Positions 26,413 to 38,179 are shown, counted from the stretch's first letter. The stretch is DNA of 64,000 nucleotides from Streptomyces sp. cg36 (GCF_041080675.1 NZ_CP163520.1:310001-374000); one strand, 5' to 3'. The notes: a model not told the origin generated them from the sequence alone. Numbers and translations: made by a program.

Positions 26413-29400
26413 GCCCGGCCGGTCCGAACGGGTGGGAAGCCCTGCTCAAGACCAGGACCCTGCGCCTGACCACCCCCTCCAAAACCGTGGGCACCGGGTT
26501 CGTCGTCGCCCCCGGCCTGGTGGCGACCTGCGCGCACGTCCTCGGCGCGGCGACCTCGCTCCCGGCTGCCGTGCGCGGCCATGTGGTCGCCCTCGGCCGG
26601 GAGTTCACCCTGGAGCCCGTGCGCGACTCGTACGTGCTGGACCGGGACAGCGGCCTGGACCTCGTCCTGCTGCGCGTCACCGAGTCGCCCCCGGGCCTCG
26701 GGGCGGCGCTGGAACCGGTCCTCACCTCACCCGTGACGGAGATCAACGACGAGCTGTGGACGTACGGCCACCCGGTCGGCGGCTTCAACTCCGGGCAGTC
26801 GACGACCCTGCGCTGCGTGGGCACCGACCGCCGCAGTGACCTGCCCGGCGCGCCGTGGCTGCCGCACGTGGTGGGGCGCGCGAAGGCGGGGTGCAGCGGC
26901 AGCGCCGTCATCAACACCCGTACCGGAGCCGTGTGCGGCATGCTCAGCACCTCCGACCGGCACGAGAGCGCACACCTGGTGCCGGTGGCGGAGATCCTCG
27001 CGCGGTGCCCGCAAGGCGCCGAAGAGGCCGCGTTGCACGGCCCGTGGCCCCTGGCGCTCACCGAGGACCAGCTGGCCGCCGCCGACTGGCGCATCCCGAG
27101 CCCCCTGCTCCTCGACTACCTCGACACCGCCGCGGACGTGGCCGACCGGGCCCACCCGTATCCGGTGATCGACGGCCGCACACCGTCGTCCCTGTCGATC
27201 GTGTACGTACGGCAGTTCGCGGGCCGGACCGCACCGGCGGAGACGGACGCCGACGCGACGACCGGGGCCGACCCGTCCGGCGACCCGGAGCGCGCAACGG
27301 GCGAGGGCTCCCGGCAACACCGGCCCGGCCCCTCCGAACACCAGCGGATCCGCGCCGACGAACTCTTCGGCCTCGGCCAGGACATCCTCCTGGTGGGGGC
27401 GCCGGGAGCGGGGAAGTCGAGCCTGCTGCGCCACGCGGTCACCGAGCTGGCCCACCGCTGGCACGCGGAGAAGGACCGGCCCGGTGTGGTGCCGGTCCGC
27501 GTGGAGGCGAAGGAGTTCCTCAAGGGTGACACCCCGCTGGCCGTCATCGCCCGGACGGCGACGACGGAAGTGCTCGCCGCGTCCGTGTCCGGCTGGCCGC
27601 CCCACTGGTTCGAGCGGGCTCCGGTACGCGGGGCGCGTTGGCTGGTCCTCGTCGACGGACTCGACGAAGCGGGTGGCCCCCAGGAGCGCTCACGGGTGCT
27701 GGAGAAGATCGCCGACCTGCGCAGGAATCCCGCGGTGGGCGACCACTACCGCTTCCTCGTCGCGACACGCCCCCTGCCCACCCGCGAACAGCCGCCCAGA
27801 ATGCGCCGGTTCGACCTCCTGCCGCTGGATCCCCGGCAGTTGCCCGACTTCGCGAGCAGCTGGTTCGCGGCACTGGAGCTCACGGACCTCGACCGTTGCG
27901 TACGGCGCTTCATGGGTCGGCTCGCCTCCTCCGGCATGGCGGAACCGGCCAGGACACCGCTGATGGCCGCCATGCTGTGCCAGTTGTTCGCGGTGGACCA
28001 GGACAAACCCCTGCCGCGCGGACGCACGGCCGTCTACCGGCGGTTCGTGGGCGAGATCCTGGGCGGCCAGAGGTGGAGCCGCAGCAAGGCACTCCCGCCG
28101 GAGCTCCACAAGGCGGCCGTCCGAAGCCACGGTTCCACGGGACCGGCGGCGCTGGAAGCCGTACGGAACGAACTGCGCGGGCTGCACGAGGTCCTGCGGA
28201 TGGTGGCCAGACGCCCGCGCGGGGCCACACTCATCTCCACGCTCATCGACGACGGTGCCGAAATCGACGAGCCGGCCCGGCGGTCGGCGACGACGGTGCT
28301 GCACTCGGCGGCTCGGAACGGGGACCACAACGCCGCCATCGCCCTGGCCCGTACCGGGGATCCGCGAGGCGCGGCCCTCCTGCTCCGGGCCGCCACGGCC
28401 CAGGACTCAGCGGCCGACACGCAGCTCGACGCCGTCTGCGCGCTGGCCGACCTCGGCGACCCCCGAGGCACCGACCTGCTGCGCGAGCGGACGGCGGACG
28501 CCGGCGACCCGGGCTGCGTCCGCGCGGCCGAGGAACTCATCCGCCGTACCGGCCTCGACGGCGAGGTACTGGTCCGACTGGCACGCGACCGGTCGGCTCC
28601 GCCGGCGACACGGAAGAACGCCGTCCGCGCTCTGGACAGACTGGGGCTGCCCGGCGGGACGGAGGCACTCAAGGCACGCCTGACCGACACCCGCGAAACG
28701 GCCGAGGCACGCCTGGCCGCGGCGCGGGAGCTCATCGTGTCCGAGATCCCCGGCGTCGCGGGACCGCTGGCGGACCTGGTGCGTGCGGACCTCCCCGACG
28801 GGCAGCGGCACGAGGCACTGCAGTTGCTGACCACAGCGGGGCGCAGTCGCAAGGAGGCAGCGCACGTCAGTCGGCTGCTGGAGGACCTCGCCGCTGATCA
28901 CGGGCTGCCCTCGGAACTGCGATTCGCGGTCGTCCAGTCTCTGGCGCGCCCCAAGTACCGCTCGCTCGTCCACCGCGCTGTCGTCGAGGACCAGAAGGCG
29001 CCCGGCGCACTGCGCCTGAAGGCCCTCAAAGAGTTGCCCGACCTGATCGACGACCACGACATGGACATCCTGCTGCCCGTGCTGGCCGACCCCGCGGCGA
29101 CCCTGGCGGACCGGAGCACCGCGGCGCGCCTGCTCCCGCCCGGGGCACTCCGCCACGGAGCGGTCCAACTGGCCCTGGCCGCCCTGCTCAAGGCCCACGC
29201 TCTGCCTCACGAGGACCGTCTCGCCCTGGTCTCGCACCTGGCGCCCGAGCACCAGCAACCGCGCGCCCAGCAGGGACCCGCCGACGCCGCCAAGGACGCG
29301 TCGTGGTGGTACGACACCGTCTGCGAGCTGGTGCGCGATGCCGCGCTGCCGGACCCGCAACGCCGACGTCTGATGGAAGAGCTGAAGAGCCGCGGTGGAG

Positions 29401-30002
29401 GCGGTCGCCTGGCCGAACTGGCACTGTCGGCAGGTCTTCCCGGCGTACTGCGCCTGGTCGCCGCCCGTGAGGCGATCGAGGCCGCCACGCGCGACCGGGC
29501 GGGTACGCAGGACCGTCCCTGGTCGGCGCGGGATGCCGCGCTCCGGGTGAGCCGCCGTCTCGCGTCGACGGCGGTCTTCGTCTGGGACACCGCGGCACCA
29601 GTCGCACGCAAGGTGCCCTCGGCCCTGTCCGCCGTCAAGAACGCGATCCGTCAGGTCCTGGGCCTGTTCCTGCGCCTGCCCTTCCTCGCCCTGCTGGCGG
29701 GGCTGCCGTTCATGATCGCGGTGGTCGCCAACGCATACGCCGCGGCATGCGTCGCCGAAACACCGCCCGCCGACTGGAAGCTGAGGGTCTACTTCGCGGT
29801 CGCCGCCGTGGTGATCACTGCCCTGTACCTCGGTGCGTCCGAACTCGCCGAGACCGCCCCCCGCGCCCGCCGGATGCTGCTGTGGGGGCTGGCCGCCGGG
29901 GCCGCCCTGGGGCTGCTCCGCGCGCCGGGCGTCCCGGCACTCAACGCGATGGGCGACTATCTGGTGGGCGTGGTTCCCTGGGACGGGCACCTCCGCGACT
30001 GA
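26388..30002 (+). CDS. Trypsin-NACHT NTPase-repeat-membrane protein (conflict/defence candidate)
   Basis: A 1204-residue multidomain protein. Residues 30-215 are a trypsin-fold protease with an apparently complete triad: His50 (TCAH), Asp91 (GLDLVLL) and Ser170 (GCSGS). Residues about 325-560 are a NACHT-type P-loop NTPase: Walker A GAPGAGKS (337-344) and Walker B LVLVDGLDEA (Asp423). About 600-1040 is helical HEAT-like repeat text with many ALxxLG(D/L)P units, probably the sensor. Three hydrophobic segments near 1095-1125, 1133-1157 and 1163-1182 suggest membrane anchoring. GGAG lies five bases before ATG 26388. The layout (effector, switch, sensor) is that of STAND/NACHT immune proteins; activity is inferred. 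Confidence 0.88.
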   Translation: MGTAAPALSPAGPNGWEALLKTRTLRLTTPSKTVGTGFVVAPGLVATCAHVLGAATSLPAAVRGHVVALGREFTLEPVRDSYVLDRDSGLDLVLLRVTESPPGLGAALEPVLTSPVTEINDELWTYGHPVGGFNSGQSTTLRCVGTDRRSDLPGAPWLPHVVGRAKAGCSGSAVINTRTGAVCGMLSTSDRHESAHLVPVAEILARCPQGAEEAALHGPWPLALTEDQLAAADWRIPSPLLLDYLDTAADVADRAHPYPVIDGRTPSSLSIVYVRQFAGRTAPAETDADATTGADPSGDPERATGEGSRQHRPGPSEHQRIRADELFGLGQDILLVGAPGAGKSSLLRHAVTELAHRWHAEKDRPGVVPVRVEAKEFLKGDTPLAVIARTATTEVLAASVSGWPPHWFERAPVRGARWLVLVDGLDEAGGPQERSRVLEKIADLRRNPAVGDHYRFLVATRPLPTREQPPRMRRFDLLPLDPRQLPDFASSWFAALELTDLDRCVRRFMGRLASSGMAEPARTPLMAAMLCQLFAVDQDKPLPRGRTAVYRRFVGEILGGQRWSRSKALPPELHKAAVRSHGSTGPAALEAVRNELRGLHEVLRMVARRPRGATLISTLIDDGAEIDEPARRSATTVLHSAARNGDHNAAIALARTGDPRGAALLLRAATAQDSAADTQLDAVCALADLGDPRGTDLLRERTADAGDPGCVRAAEELIRRTGLDGEVLVRLARDRSAPPATRKNAVRALDRLGLPGGTEALKARLTDTRETAEARLAAARELIVSEIPGVAGPLADLVRADLPDGQRHEALQLLTTAGRSRKEAAHVSRLLEDLAADHGLPSELRFAVVQSLARPKYRSLVHRAVVEDQKAPGALRLKALKELPDLIDDHDMDILLPVLADPAATLADRSTAARLLPPGALRHGAVQLALAALLKAHALPHEDRLALVSHLAPEHQQPRAQQGPADAAKDASWWYDTVCELVRDAALPDPQRRRLMEELKSRGGGGRLAELALSAGLPGVLRLVAAREAIEAATRDRAGTQDRPWSARDAALRVSRRLASTAVFVWDTAAPVARKVPSALSAVKNAIRQVLGLFLRLPFLALLAGLPFMIAVVANAYAAACVAETPPADWKLRVYFAVAAVVITALYLGASELAETAPRARRMLLWGLAAGAALGLLRAPGVPALNAMGDYLVGVVPWDGHLRD

Positions 30003-30049
30003 CGGCGCCGATGCGCCGCGCCCGTCCACCACGCTCCTGAGCAGCCGAA

Positions 30050-30078
30050 ACGGCCCGTCGCCTCACCCGACGGGCCGT
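30050..30078. terminator. Bidirectional terminator, 11-bp stem
   Basis: ACGGCCCGTCG (30050-30060) pairs perfectly with 30068-30078 across a 7-base loop. It sits between the converging stops of the trypsin-NACHT gene (30002) and the lectin gene (30094). Confidence 0.75.
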
Positions 30079-30093
30079 CATGGAAGTACTGGG

Positions 30094-30648
30094 CTAGGGC
30101 TGGAACCAGGTCTGTTCCGCTCCGCCGGTGCACTGCCACTGGATCACCGGGGCGCCGGAAACCTTGCTGCTGGCGCCGACCGCCGCGCACAGACCGTTGA
30201 GGTTCTCCAGCATCCATCCGCCCTGGGGGCGGTTCTCGACCAGCTTCCACCAGTGGTCGTTCCAGTCACCACACGGCCACTGCATCAGCTGGGTGTTCCA
30301 GGCGGTGGTGCCTCCCGGCACGGCCAGGCACATGGGGGTGCCCCGCACGGCCGTGGCGTTGGAGTTGACGACGTGGTAGTAGGTGGCGCCGTTGACCACC
30401 TTGCTCGGCAGTTGGTTGAGCGACCAGTACTGCTCCGTTGCCCCGTAGGCGCAGTCCCACTGGATCACAGCGGCCCCGTTGTTGGCGCTCGCGGCTCCGA
30501 CGGCCATGCACTTGTCGCTGTTCGCGTTCTTGAGGAAGTAGTACGTGCCGGTGGCGGAGGCGGTCGATGCCCCCGCGCCGAGGATCAGCGCGGGTATACA
30601 GAGGCAGAACGCGATGATTTTCGCGCGGGCCTTGCGAAGCTTGAGCAT
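30094..30648 (-). CDS. Secreted ricin-B-type (beta-trefoil) lectin
   Basis: A 184-residue precursor. It has a signal peptide of about 33 residues (basic KLRKARAK, hydrophobic core, ASTASA), then one beta-trefoil with three repeats. Each ends in a W-C...W pattern: WDCAYGATEQYW, WPCGDWNDHWW and WQCTGGAEQTW. The domain binds sugars; no catalytic domain is attached. Six paired cysteines are typical. ATG 30648 follows AGGAG. A related lectin is at 41963-42472. Confidence 0.88.
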   Translation of the reverse strand: MLKLRKARAKIIAFCLCIPALILGAGASTASATGTYYFLKNANSDKCMAVGAASANNGAAVIQWDCAYGATEQYWSLNQLPSKVVNGATYYHVVNSNATAVRGTPMCLAVPGGTTAWNTQLMQWPCGDWNDHWWKLVENRPQGGWMLENLNGLCAAVGASSKVSGAPVIQWQCTGGAEQTWFQP

Positions 30649-30741
30649 GCTTGCTGTCTCCTGACTTCGAACGTCATGGCCCCACAGAGGGGCGCGTCAG
30701 AGCGGTGGACCGTCACAGACGGGGCATACGTCCGGCTCCCC

Positions 30742-30773
30742 AGGGCGGAGGCCGGTTCTCCGGCCTCCGCCCT
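30742..30773 (-). terminator. Terminator of the I36 inhibitor gene
   Basis: A perfect 14-bp stem (30742-30755 with 30760-30773) closes a TTCT loop, 20 bp downstream of the minus-strand stop at 30793. It is very stable. Confidence 0.8.
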
Positions 30774-30792
30774 AAGCAGCACGGGCTTCCGA

Positions 30793-31200
30793 TCAGGTGA
30801 TGAGCCAACTGTCGTGGTTGGCGGCAGCGTACAGACTGTCGGCGTAGCCCGAACCGTAGCTGTACGTGGTGCCGAAGGAGTCCCGTACGTACACTGTGTG
30901 CCCGGTGTTGTTGACGATCGAGGCGGCGTTGTTGAGTACGCTCTGCCCCGCACCGGAGCCGTTCCCCCAGTGGCCGAACTTGTAGTACGCCAGGTTGAAG
31001 GATTGGCCGGGAGACCAGTTCTCGAACGAACCCCAGCCGAGATTGGGCGAGTTGTAGTAGAGGCACACCGAGTTGCTCGGGCATGCCTCCACACCGCCCG
31101 GCGCGGCGTACGCCCCGCTCGTCGCCAGGCCCATCGCACCGAGCGTCAACACCCCCACGGTCGTGACGGTGGCCGCACGACGTCCCATCCTGATACGCAT
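30793..31200 (-). CDS. Secreted peptidase-inhibitor family I36 protein
   Basis: A 135-residue precursor with a signal peptide (1-33, ending GAYAAPG). The mature domain begins CPSNSVCLYYN (Cys40, Cys46) and continues with NLAYYKFG, NNTGHTVYVRD, a beta-gamma-crystallin-like pattern shared with the I36 (Streptomyces metalloproteinase inhibitor-like) family. ATG 31200 follows GGAGGG. It would act outside the cell, probably on proteases, though many members are only annotated by similarity. Confidence 0.85.
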   Translation of the reverse strand: MRIRMGRRAATVTTVGVLTLGAMGLATSGAYAAPGGVEACPSNSVCLYYNSPNLGWGSFENWSPGQSFNLAYYKFGHWGNGSGAGQSVLNNAASIVNNTGHTVYVRDSFGTTYSYGSGYADSLYAAANHDSWLIT

Positions 31201-31235
31201 CGCGTTCCCTCCCCGATAGTTCGCGGTTGCACGGC

Positions 31236-31253
31236 GAGCCGGGATCCCGGCTC
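31236..31253 (-). terminator. 18-bp palindrome between two secreted-protein genes
   Basis: GAGCCGGGATCCCGGCTC is a perfect palindrome lying upstream of the I36 gene and downstream of the next minus-strand gene (stop at 31346). It may be part of that gene's termination region. Confidence 0.45.
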
Positions 31254-31316
31254 CCTTGAGTGCGGCGCAGGCCGACGAGGAGCTCCGGCCGTGGGCCTGC
31301 GCGGCCGACCATCCCC

Positions 31317-31336
31317 ACCGGGCCGGTGAGCCCGGT
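31317..31336 (-). terminator. Hairpin just after the 69-residue secreted peptide gene
   Basis: ACCGGGC (31317-31323) pairs with GCCCGGT (31330-31336), nine bases downstream of the stop codon. Confidence 0.5.
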
Positions 31337-31345
31337 CCGTCGGCC

Positions 31346-31555
31346 CTACTGAACGGCCGAGGCCGAACCCGGCTGGGCCAGGAGGAGGCCGTACTCGATG
31401 GCCGTGGCGTCCGGAGTCACCGCTCCGGCCTGGACGTTGACCGTCGTCGGCGCGGGCGTCTCGGCGTGGGCGTGGACGCCGGGTATGAAGGTGACGGCCC
31501 CCGCCAGAACGGTGGTGGCGATGGCCTTGACTGCTCCGCCGGTCATATCAGGCAT
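31346..31555 (-). CDS. Small secreted or membrane peptide
   Basis: A 69-residue product. Residues 5-32 form a signal-like hydrophobic stretch (VKAIATTVLAGAVTFIPGVHAHA) with a possible cleavage after AHA. The remaining 37 residues lack cysteines (TTVNVQAGAVTPDATAIEYG). ATG 31555 follows GGGAGGG. Family unknown. It is divergent from the regulator at 31726. Confidence 0.6.
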   Translation of the reverse strand: MPDMTGGAVKAIATTVLAGAVTFIPGVHAHAETPAPTTVNVQAGAVTPDATAIEYGLLLAQPGSASAVQ

Positions 31556-31725
31556 GACGAACCCTCCCGTAGTCGGCCGCCGAGTCCCCACGGCTCGGAC
31601 GGACAAGTAGACGATCGACCTTCCACGCCCCGGCGGCTAGGCTTTTGCGCCAGAACGCAAAGGCTCCACGACCAGCACCGTCTCCACGAACAGCGCGCCC
31701 AGGGAACCCACCCGGAGATGACGAG

Positions 31726-32679
31726 TTGATACGGATCCGTCTGAGCCGCGACGAGCTCGAACGCGTACGGGTCGCCGATACGCCGGACTTCGGTTACGAG
31801 CTCGCCCTGGGCGGCGCCCATCTGACCGAACGGAACCCCGTCCGCCGGCTGTCGGCGTGGCGGTACGAGGTGGCACACCGCTGGAACCCCGGGCACAGCA
31901 GGATCTTCGACCTGTACACCACGATGTACATGCCTGCCTTCTTCCTGGACACGTCCGCCCAGCCCGCACGGAGTCCGTTCGACGTCGCGTCGCCGCCCGC
32001 AGTGGCCCATCTGCGAGATCTGGCCCGGTCCAGCGCCCTGACCCCGTTCACCCGCGCGCTCGCCGACGGTCACGAGGGCGCGGCTTCCACCTTGGACCGG
32101 ATACTCGTCGGCCTCCGCGCCACCGCTCTGTCACCGTACAGCCGGGGCATCACCTCGGCCGTGGCGACCGCAGCCGCCACCGCGCAGGCCCGTGCCGCCA
32201 TCGGCGGACCGGGCACCTTGCTCAACTCCCTTCACCCGTCGGTGAGTTGGAACGGGCGACACCTCTGCCTGAACACCGTCTACGACGGCGAAGAAGACCT
32301 CCAGGGCCGCCCCCTCGTCTTCCAGCCGTCGGTACTGGGCACCAGGATCACCTTCAACCCGCTCATCGACTCGGTGACCGTGAGCTACCCCATAGCCGCG
32401 GTGCTGGCCCGCGACCCCGCACTCCACTCCCCCTCGCAGGCCCTCGTGTCACTCCTCGGCACGACCAGGGCCACGGCACTCGTCACCGTCGTCACGACGC
32501 CCGCCCTCACCACGGGCCGACTCGCGGCAACCCTCGGCGTCTCCCCCGCCGCCGCGTCACGGCACGCGACGGCGCTGCGCGAGGCCGGACTCATCGCGAG
32601 CATCCGCGACGGCCGGGCCGTCCACCACCATCCCACCCGGCTCGCCACCGATCTGGCGCACGGATCCGTCGCCGTGTGA
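31726..32679 (+). CDS. Winged-helix (ArsR-like) regulator with large N-terminal domain
   Basis: A 317-residue protein. The first 230 residues form an uncharacterised domain starting IRIRLSRDELERVRVA; I recall such domains as DUF5937, unsure. Residues about 245-310 are an ArsR/GntR-like winged helix (LTTGRLAATLGVSPAAASRHATALREAGLIAS, then RDGRAVHHH). A TTG start at 31726 is proposed because GGAG lies nine bases upstream and homologous text begins there. It has the same architecture as the protein at 40631-41656. It is divergent from a small secreted peptide gene. Confidence 0.78.
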   Translation: MIRIRLSRDELERVRVADTPDFGYELALGGAHLTERNPVRRLSAWRYEVAHRWNPGHSRIFDLYTTMYMPAFFLDTSAQPARSPFDVASPPAVAHLRDLARSSALTPFTRALADGHEGAASTLDRILVGLRATALSPYSRGITSAVATAAATAQARAAIGGPGTLLNSLHPSVSWNGRHLCLNTVYDGEEDLQGRPLVFQPSVLGTRITFNPLIDSVTVSYPIAAVLARDPALHSPSQALVSLLGTTRATALVTVVTTPALTTGRLAATLGVSPAAASRHATALREAGLIASIRDGRAVHHHPTRLATDLAHGSVAV

Positions 32680-32739
32680 CGGACGGATGCCGTCGGCGCG
32701 CCGCCCTCTCCGGCCAAGGGCCAGCCCACGCCTGGCGTG

Positions 32740-34338
32740 TCAGCCGCCGGCCGGATCCAGCTGGAGCCAACCGGTGATCCCGATCTGCTCCAGGAAGTGG
32801 TCGTCATGGCTGGCGATGATCAGCGCGCCCCGGTATCCCGAGAGGGCCTGGACGAGCTGGTCGGTGCTGGCCATGTCGAGGTTGTTGGTCGGCTCGTCCA
32901 GCAACAGCAGCTGCGGGGCCGGGTCGGCCAGCAGGAGCGCCGCGAGCGTCGCCCGGAACCGTTCCCCGCCGGAGAGCGTGGCGACCGGCTGGTCTGCGCG
33001 CCGCGCCCGGAACAGGAACCGGGCGAGCTGCGCGCGGATGCGGTTGGGCACCGCGTGGGGGTTGAGCCCGGCGACGTTGTCGAAGATGGAGCGCGCGCCG
33101 TCCAGCAGGTCGAGACGCTGCGGCAGGTAGCGCAGCGGGACGTGTACGGTCGCGCGCCCCTCGACGGGCGGCAGTTCGCCCGCGATGGTGCGCAGCAGCG
33201 TGGTCTTGCCGACGCCGTTGCGGCCGGTGAGCGCGATGCGCTCGGGCCCGTGCACGCGCAGGTCGTCGAGGGCGCGGCCGTTGCGCAGGCGCAGGTCTTC
33301 CAGCGTGAGGACCGCGCGGTGGGCGGGCACGGCCGTGTCGGGCAGGTCGATGCGGATGGTGTCGTCGTCGCGCAGGCGTTCCTCGGCTGCGGTCAGCCGT
33401 TCCTGAGCCTGCGTCAGCCGCTGCTCGTGGACGGCTCGTTGCTTGCCGCGCGAGACCTGTGCCGCGCGCTTCATGGTCCCGGCCGCCGCCTTGTCCAGCC
33501 GGTTGTCCGCGAACGCCTGCTTGCCGTAGCGGGCGCTGCGCGCCTGCCGCGTCTGCGCGGCGAGCAGGTCGCGGTGCTGTCCGGCGACGTCCGCGCGGGC
33601 CGTGGCGTACGCCTGCTGGGCCGTCTCCTGCTCGGCGGCGACGGTCTCCTCGTACGCCGTCAGGTTGCCGCCGAAGGTGCGGACGGTGCCGTCGCGCAGC
33701 TCGGCGATCTGGTCGACGTGGTCGAGGAGTTCGCGGTCGTGGGTCACCACGATCACCGTTCCCCGGTAGTCGGCGAGGGCCTGGCGCAGTCGGGTGCGGG
33801 CCTCCCGGTCGAGGTTGTTGGTGGGCTCGTCCAGGAGCAGGACCGCAGGCCGGGCGAGCAGCAGCGCGGCCAGCCGCAGCAGCACGGCCTCGCCGCCGGA
33901 GACGTCTCCGACCGTCCGGTCCAGGCCGATGTGGCCCAGGCCGAGGCGGGCGAGGGCGGCGTGGGTGCGCTCCTCCACGTCCCAGTCGTCGCCCAGTGCG
34001 GTGAAGTGCCGCTCGGAGACGTCGCCGGACTCGATGGCGTGGAGCGCGGCGCGGGCCTCGGCCACACCGAGGACCACGTCGACGCGCAGGCTCGGGTCGA
34101 GGGTCAGGTCCTGGGCCAGGTATCCGGGCTCGTCCGCCACCCGCACGGAGCCCGCGGCCGGGGTGAGCCGGCCCGCGATGAGCTTGAGGAGGGTGGACTT
34201 CCCGGTCCCGTTGTTCCCGATGAGGCCGGTACGGCCGTCGCCTGCCGTCCAGGTCAGGTCTTTGAGGACGACTGTTCCGTCGGGCCAGGTGAAGGTGAGC
34301 CCGGAGCACAGGACGGGTGCGGGCAGGTGTGTGGTCAT
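32740..34338 (-). CDS. ABC-F ATPase (ribosome-protection type)
   Basis: A 532-residue protein with two ABC domains and no membrane segments. Domain 1 has Walker A GNNGTGKST, signature VSGGEAVLLRL and Walker B LLLDEPTNNLD. Domain 2 has GRNGVGKTT, LSGGERFRATL and LLLLDEPTNNLD. The Arg/Lys/Gln-rich linker between them (near residues 245-310) is the P-site tRNA-interaction motif of ABC-F proteins. Members dislodge antibiotics from ribosomes or act in translation quality control. No biosynthetic cluster is adjacent, so resistance spectrum is unknown. ATG 34338 follows GGGAG. Confidence 0.88.
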   Translation of the reverse strand: MTTHLPAPVLCSGLTFTWPDGTVVLKDLTWTAGDGRTGLIGNNGTGKSTLLKLIAGRLTPAAGSVRVADEPGYLAQDLTLDPSLRVDVVLGVAEARAALHAIESGDVSERHFTALGDDWDVEERTHAALARLGLGHIGLDRTVGDVSGGEAVLLRLAALLLARPAVLLLDEPTNNLDREARTRLRQALADYRGTVIVVTHDRELLDHVDQIAELRDGTVRTFGGNLTAYEETVAAEQETAQQAYATARADVAGQHRDLLAAQTRQARSARYGKQAFADNRLDKAAAGTMKRAAQVSRGKQRAVHEQRLTQAQERLTAAEERLRDDDTIRIDLPDTAVPAHRAVLTLEDLRLRNGRALDDLRVHGPERIALTGRNGVGKTTLLRTIAGELPPVEGRATVHVPLRYLPQRLDLLDGARSIFDNVAGLNPHAVPNRIRAQLARFLFRARRADQPVATLSGGERFRATLAALLLADPAPQLLLLDEPTNNLDMASTDQLVQALSGYRGALIIASHDDHFLEQIGITGWLQLDPAGG

Positions 34339-34876
34339 GAGTGGGTGTCTCCCATGGGCGTACTGGTGGCGGGGGCCAGCGCGTGGAGACACCGCGCATC
34401 CGCCGCGGCTTGCGGATGGCACGAAGAGAGGAAGGCACCGCAGGAAGTCGGGCCGGGCAGCAGAGAGCCGGGCCCGGAGGCGGCTCGCCTCCGAGGTCAC
34501 ACTCGTAGGCACGCGGACGGCGTGCACGGTGTCTCGGACCTCAGCGGCGCACGGGCCTCTCCCAACGGCGGCAACAAGTACTCCTCGACGCTAACGCACG
34601 CGGTCGGCGGCTCACAACCACATTTCGCGGCACGTCGGTGTCCGGAACGGGCGTACGGAGGGCAGGCGGACGAGACCGGCCGTGGAAGGTTCGGGGACAC
34701 GCAACCGGCCGCGGAAGAGCCGGCCGCGAAATCGGCCGCGCAAGGATCGCGCACCCGGCACACCCCGTGGAACGGACGGGCCTACGGGTGCCACCCCACC
34801 CCGCGACCGGACGGGGCCGGACCCGGTGCCGTATTTCGCTTTGGGCCGGGCGCCCCGCCCTCGTACGCTGCCCGGC
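34339..34876. promoter_or_regulatory. ABC-F leader region and divergent promoter gap
   Basis: These 538 bp separate divergent genes. On the ABC-F side is a GC hairpin (34475-34482 with 34486-34493) and a 6-codon ORF (MGDTHS, 34355 to 34335) whose stop overlaps the ABC-F ATG. Leader ORFs plus hairpins are the usual attenuation device of antibiotic ABC-F genes, but the evidence here is thin. On the other side TACGCT at 34864-34869 could be a -10 giving a leaderless transcript of the gene at 34877. Confidence 0.35.
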
Positions 34877-37173
<2,297 letters not shown>

Positions 37174-37187
37174 CGTTAAAGTTCGGT

Positions 37188-37610
37188 ATGCCCCTTCCGG
37201 AATCCGCCGCCGTCGCGACCGAACTGCGCACCGCGCTGGGAAAGCTCACGCGGCGCGTGAAGCTCGAGGACCAGATGCCGCTCGGTCAGGCGTCCGTGCT
37301 CGGCGCGCTCGACCGCAGCGGTGCGATGACGACCAGCGAGCTGGCGGCCGATCAGCGGGTGCGCCCACAGTCCATGGCCCGAGCCGTGGGGCTGCTCATG
37401 GAGCAGGGCCTGATCACGCGCCGCGCCCATCCCACGGACGGCCGCAAGAGCCTGGTCGAACTCTCCGCCGCCGGCCAGGCCCTCCTGGAACAGGAGCGGG
37501 GCCGCCGGGCGGACTGGCTGGCACGGGCCATCGAGGCGGAGCTGACGGCGGAGGAGCGGGAGTTGCTGGCGCGGGGAATCGCCCTGGTGGAACGACTCGC
37601 GGCGCACTGA
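37188..37610 (+). CDS. MarR-family regulator adjacent to enolase
   Basis: A 140-residue winged-helix protein: MTTSELAADQRVRPQSMARAVGLLMEQGLITR is the HTH and HPTDGRKSLVELS the wing. It has no ribosome site before ATG 37188; a -10-like TAAAGT ends five bases upstream, so the mRNA is probably leaderless. The 13-bp repeat array directly upstream is its likely target, giving control of itself and the divergent enolase. Confidence 0.88.
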   Translation: MPLPESAAVATELRTALGKLTRRVKLEDQMPLGQASVLGALDRSGAMTTSELAADQRVRPQSMARAVGLLMEQGLITRRAHPTDGRKSLVELSAAGQALLEQERGRRADWLARAIEAELTAEERELLARGIALVERLAAH

Positions 37611-38179
37611 CACCCACCCGCGACGACGGGCACCCGTCGTGGTGCGGCCCTATCGGTGCAGGTGGGCCAGGGTGTCATCACTCACCGAGCAGGGGCGTTC
37701 GAGCGGCAGGAGCCGCCGGGCGAATGACCTCGCCAGCGGTCGCTCCGTCGCCATTGGACAAGGGCTCAAGGCGTGGTCCACCCACTGACCGTGCGTTCCA
37801 GGCCAACCAACTTGCCCCGGATGTCAGCGGCGCCGTCCGTTTACCCGGAATAGATCAAGTGACCCCATGGCGTTCATGAGCGGGACATGCCAGGCAGTGC
37901 CCTAGATGCAACCCCTTGACCAGGCATGATCCATCAGCACATGCCCCCGCATCCGGCAGAGCCCGTCCGGGCTTCAGCGCACCCCCAGGATCCGGGCCCT
38001 CGAAAAGTCCCAGCCAGGCCCTGTCCGCGACAGGGGGAATCAAGAGCGGCTCTGTAGCGGCCCCATCTGCCCCGGCAAACCTGAGCCCGTACCGGAAACG
38101 ATCACCGCGGGACGCCGCCCAGAGCCACCGGCCGCGTGCCCGCGGAGGACAACCCCCCACGTTTTCAGGAAGGTTGCTC
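37611..38179. other. Intergenic region before the acyltransferase
   Basis: This holds the MarR terminator (ACGACGGGcaCCCGTCGT, 37623-37640) and, nearer the acyltransferase, an inverted repeat CCCTGTCcgcGACAGGG (38019-38035). The latter could be an operator or leader hairpin. No gene of convincing composition was found in these 569 bp. Confidence 0.45.
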
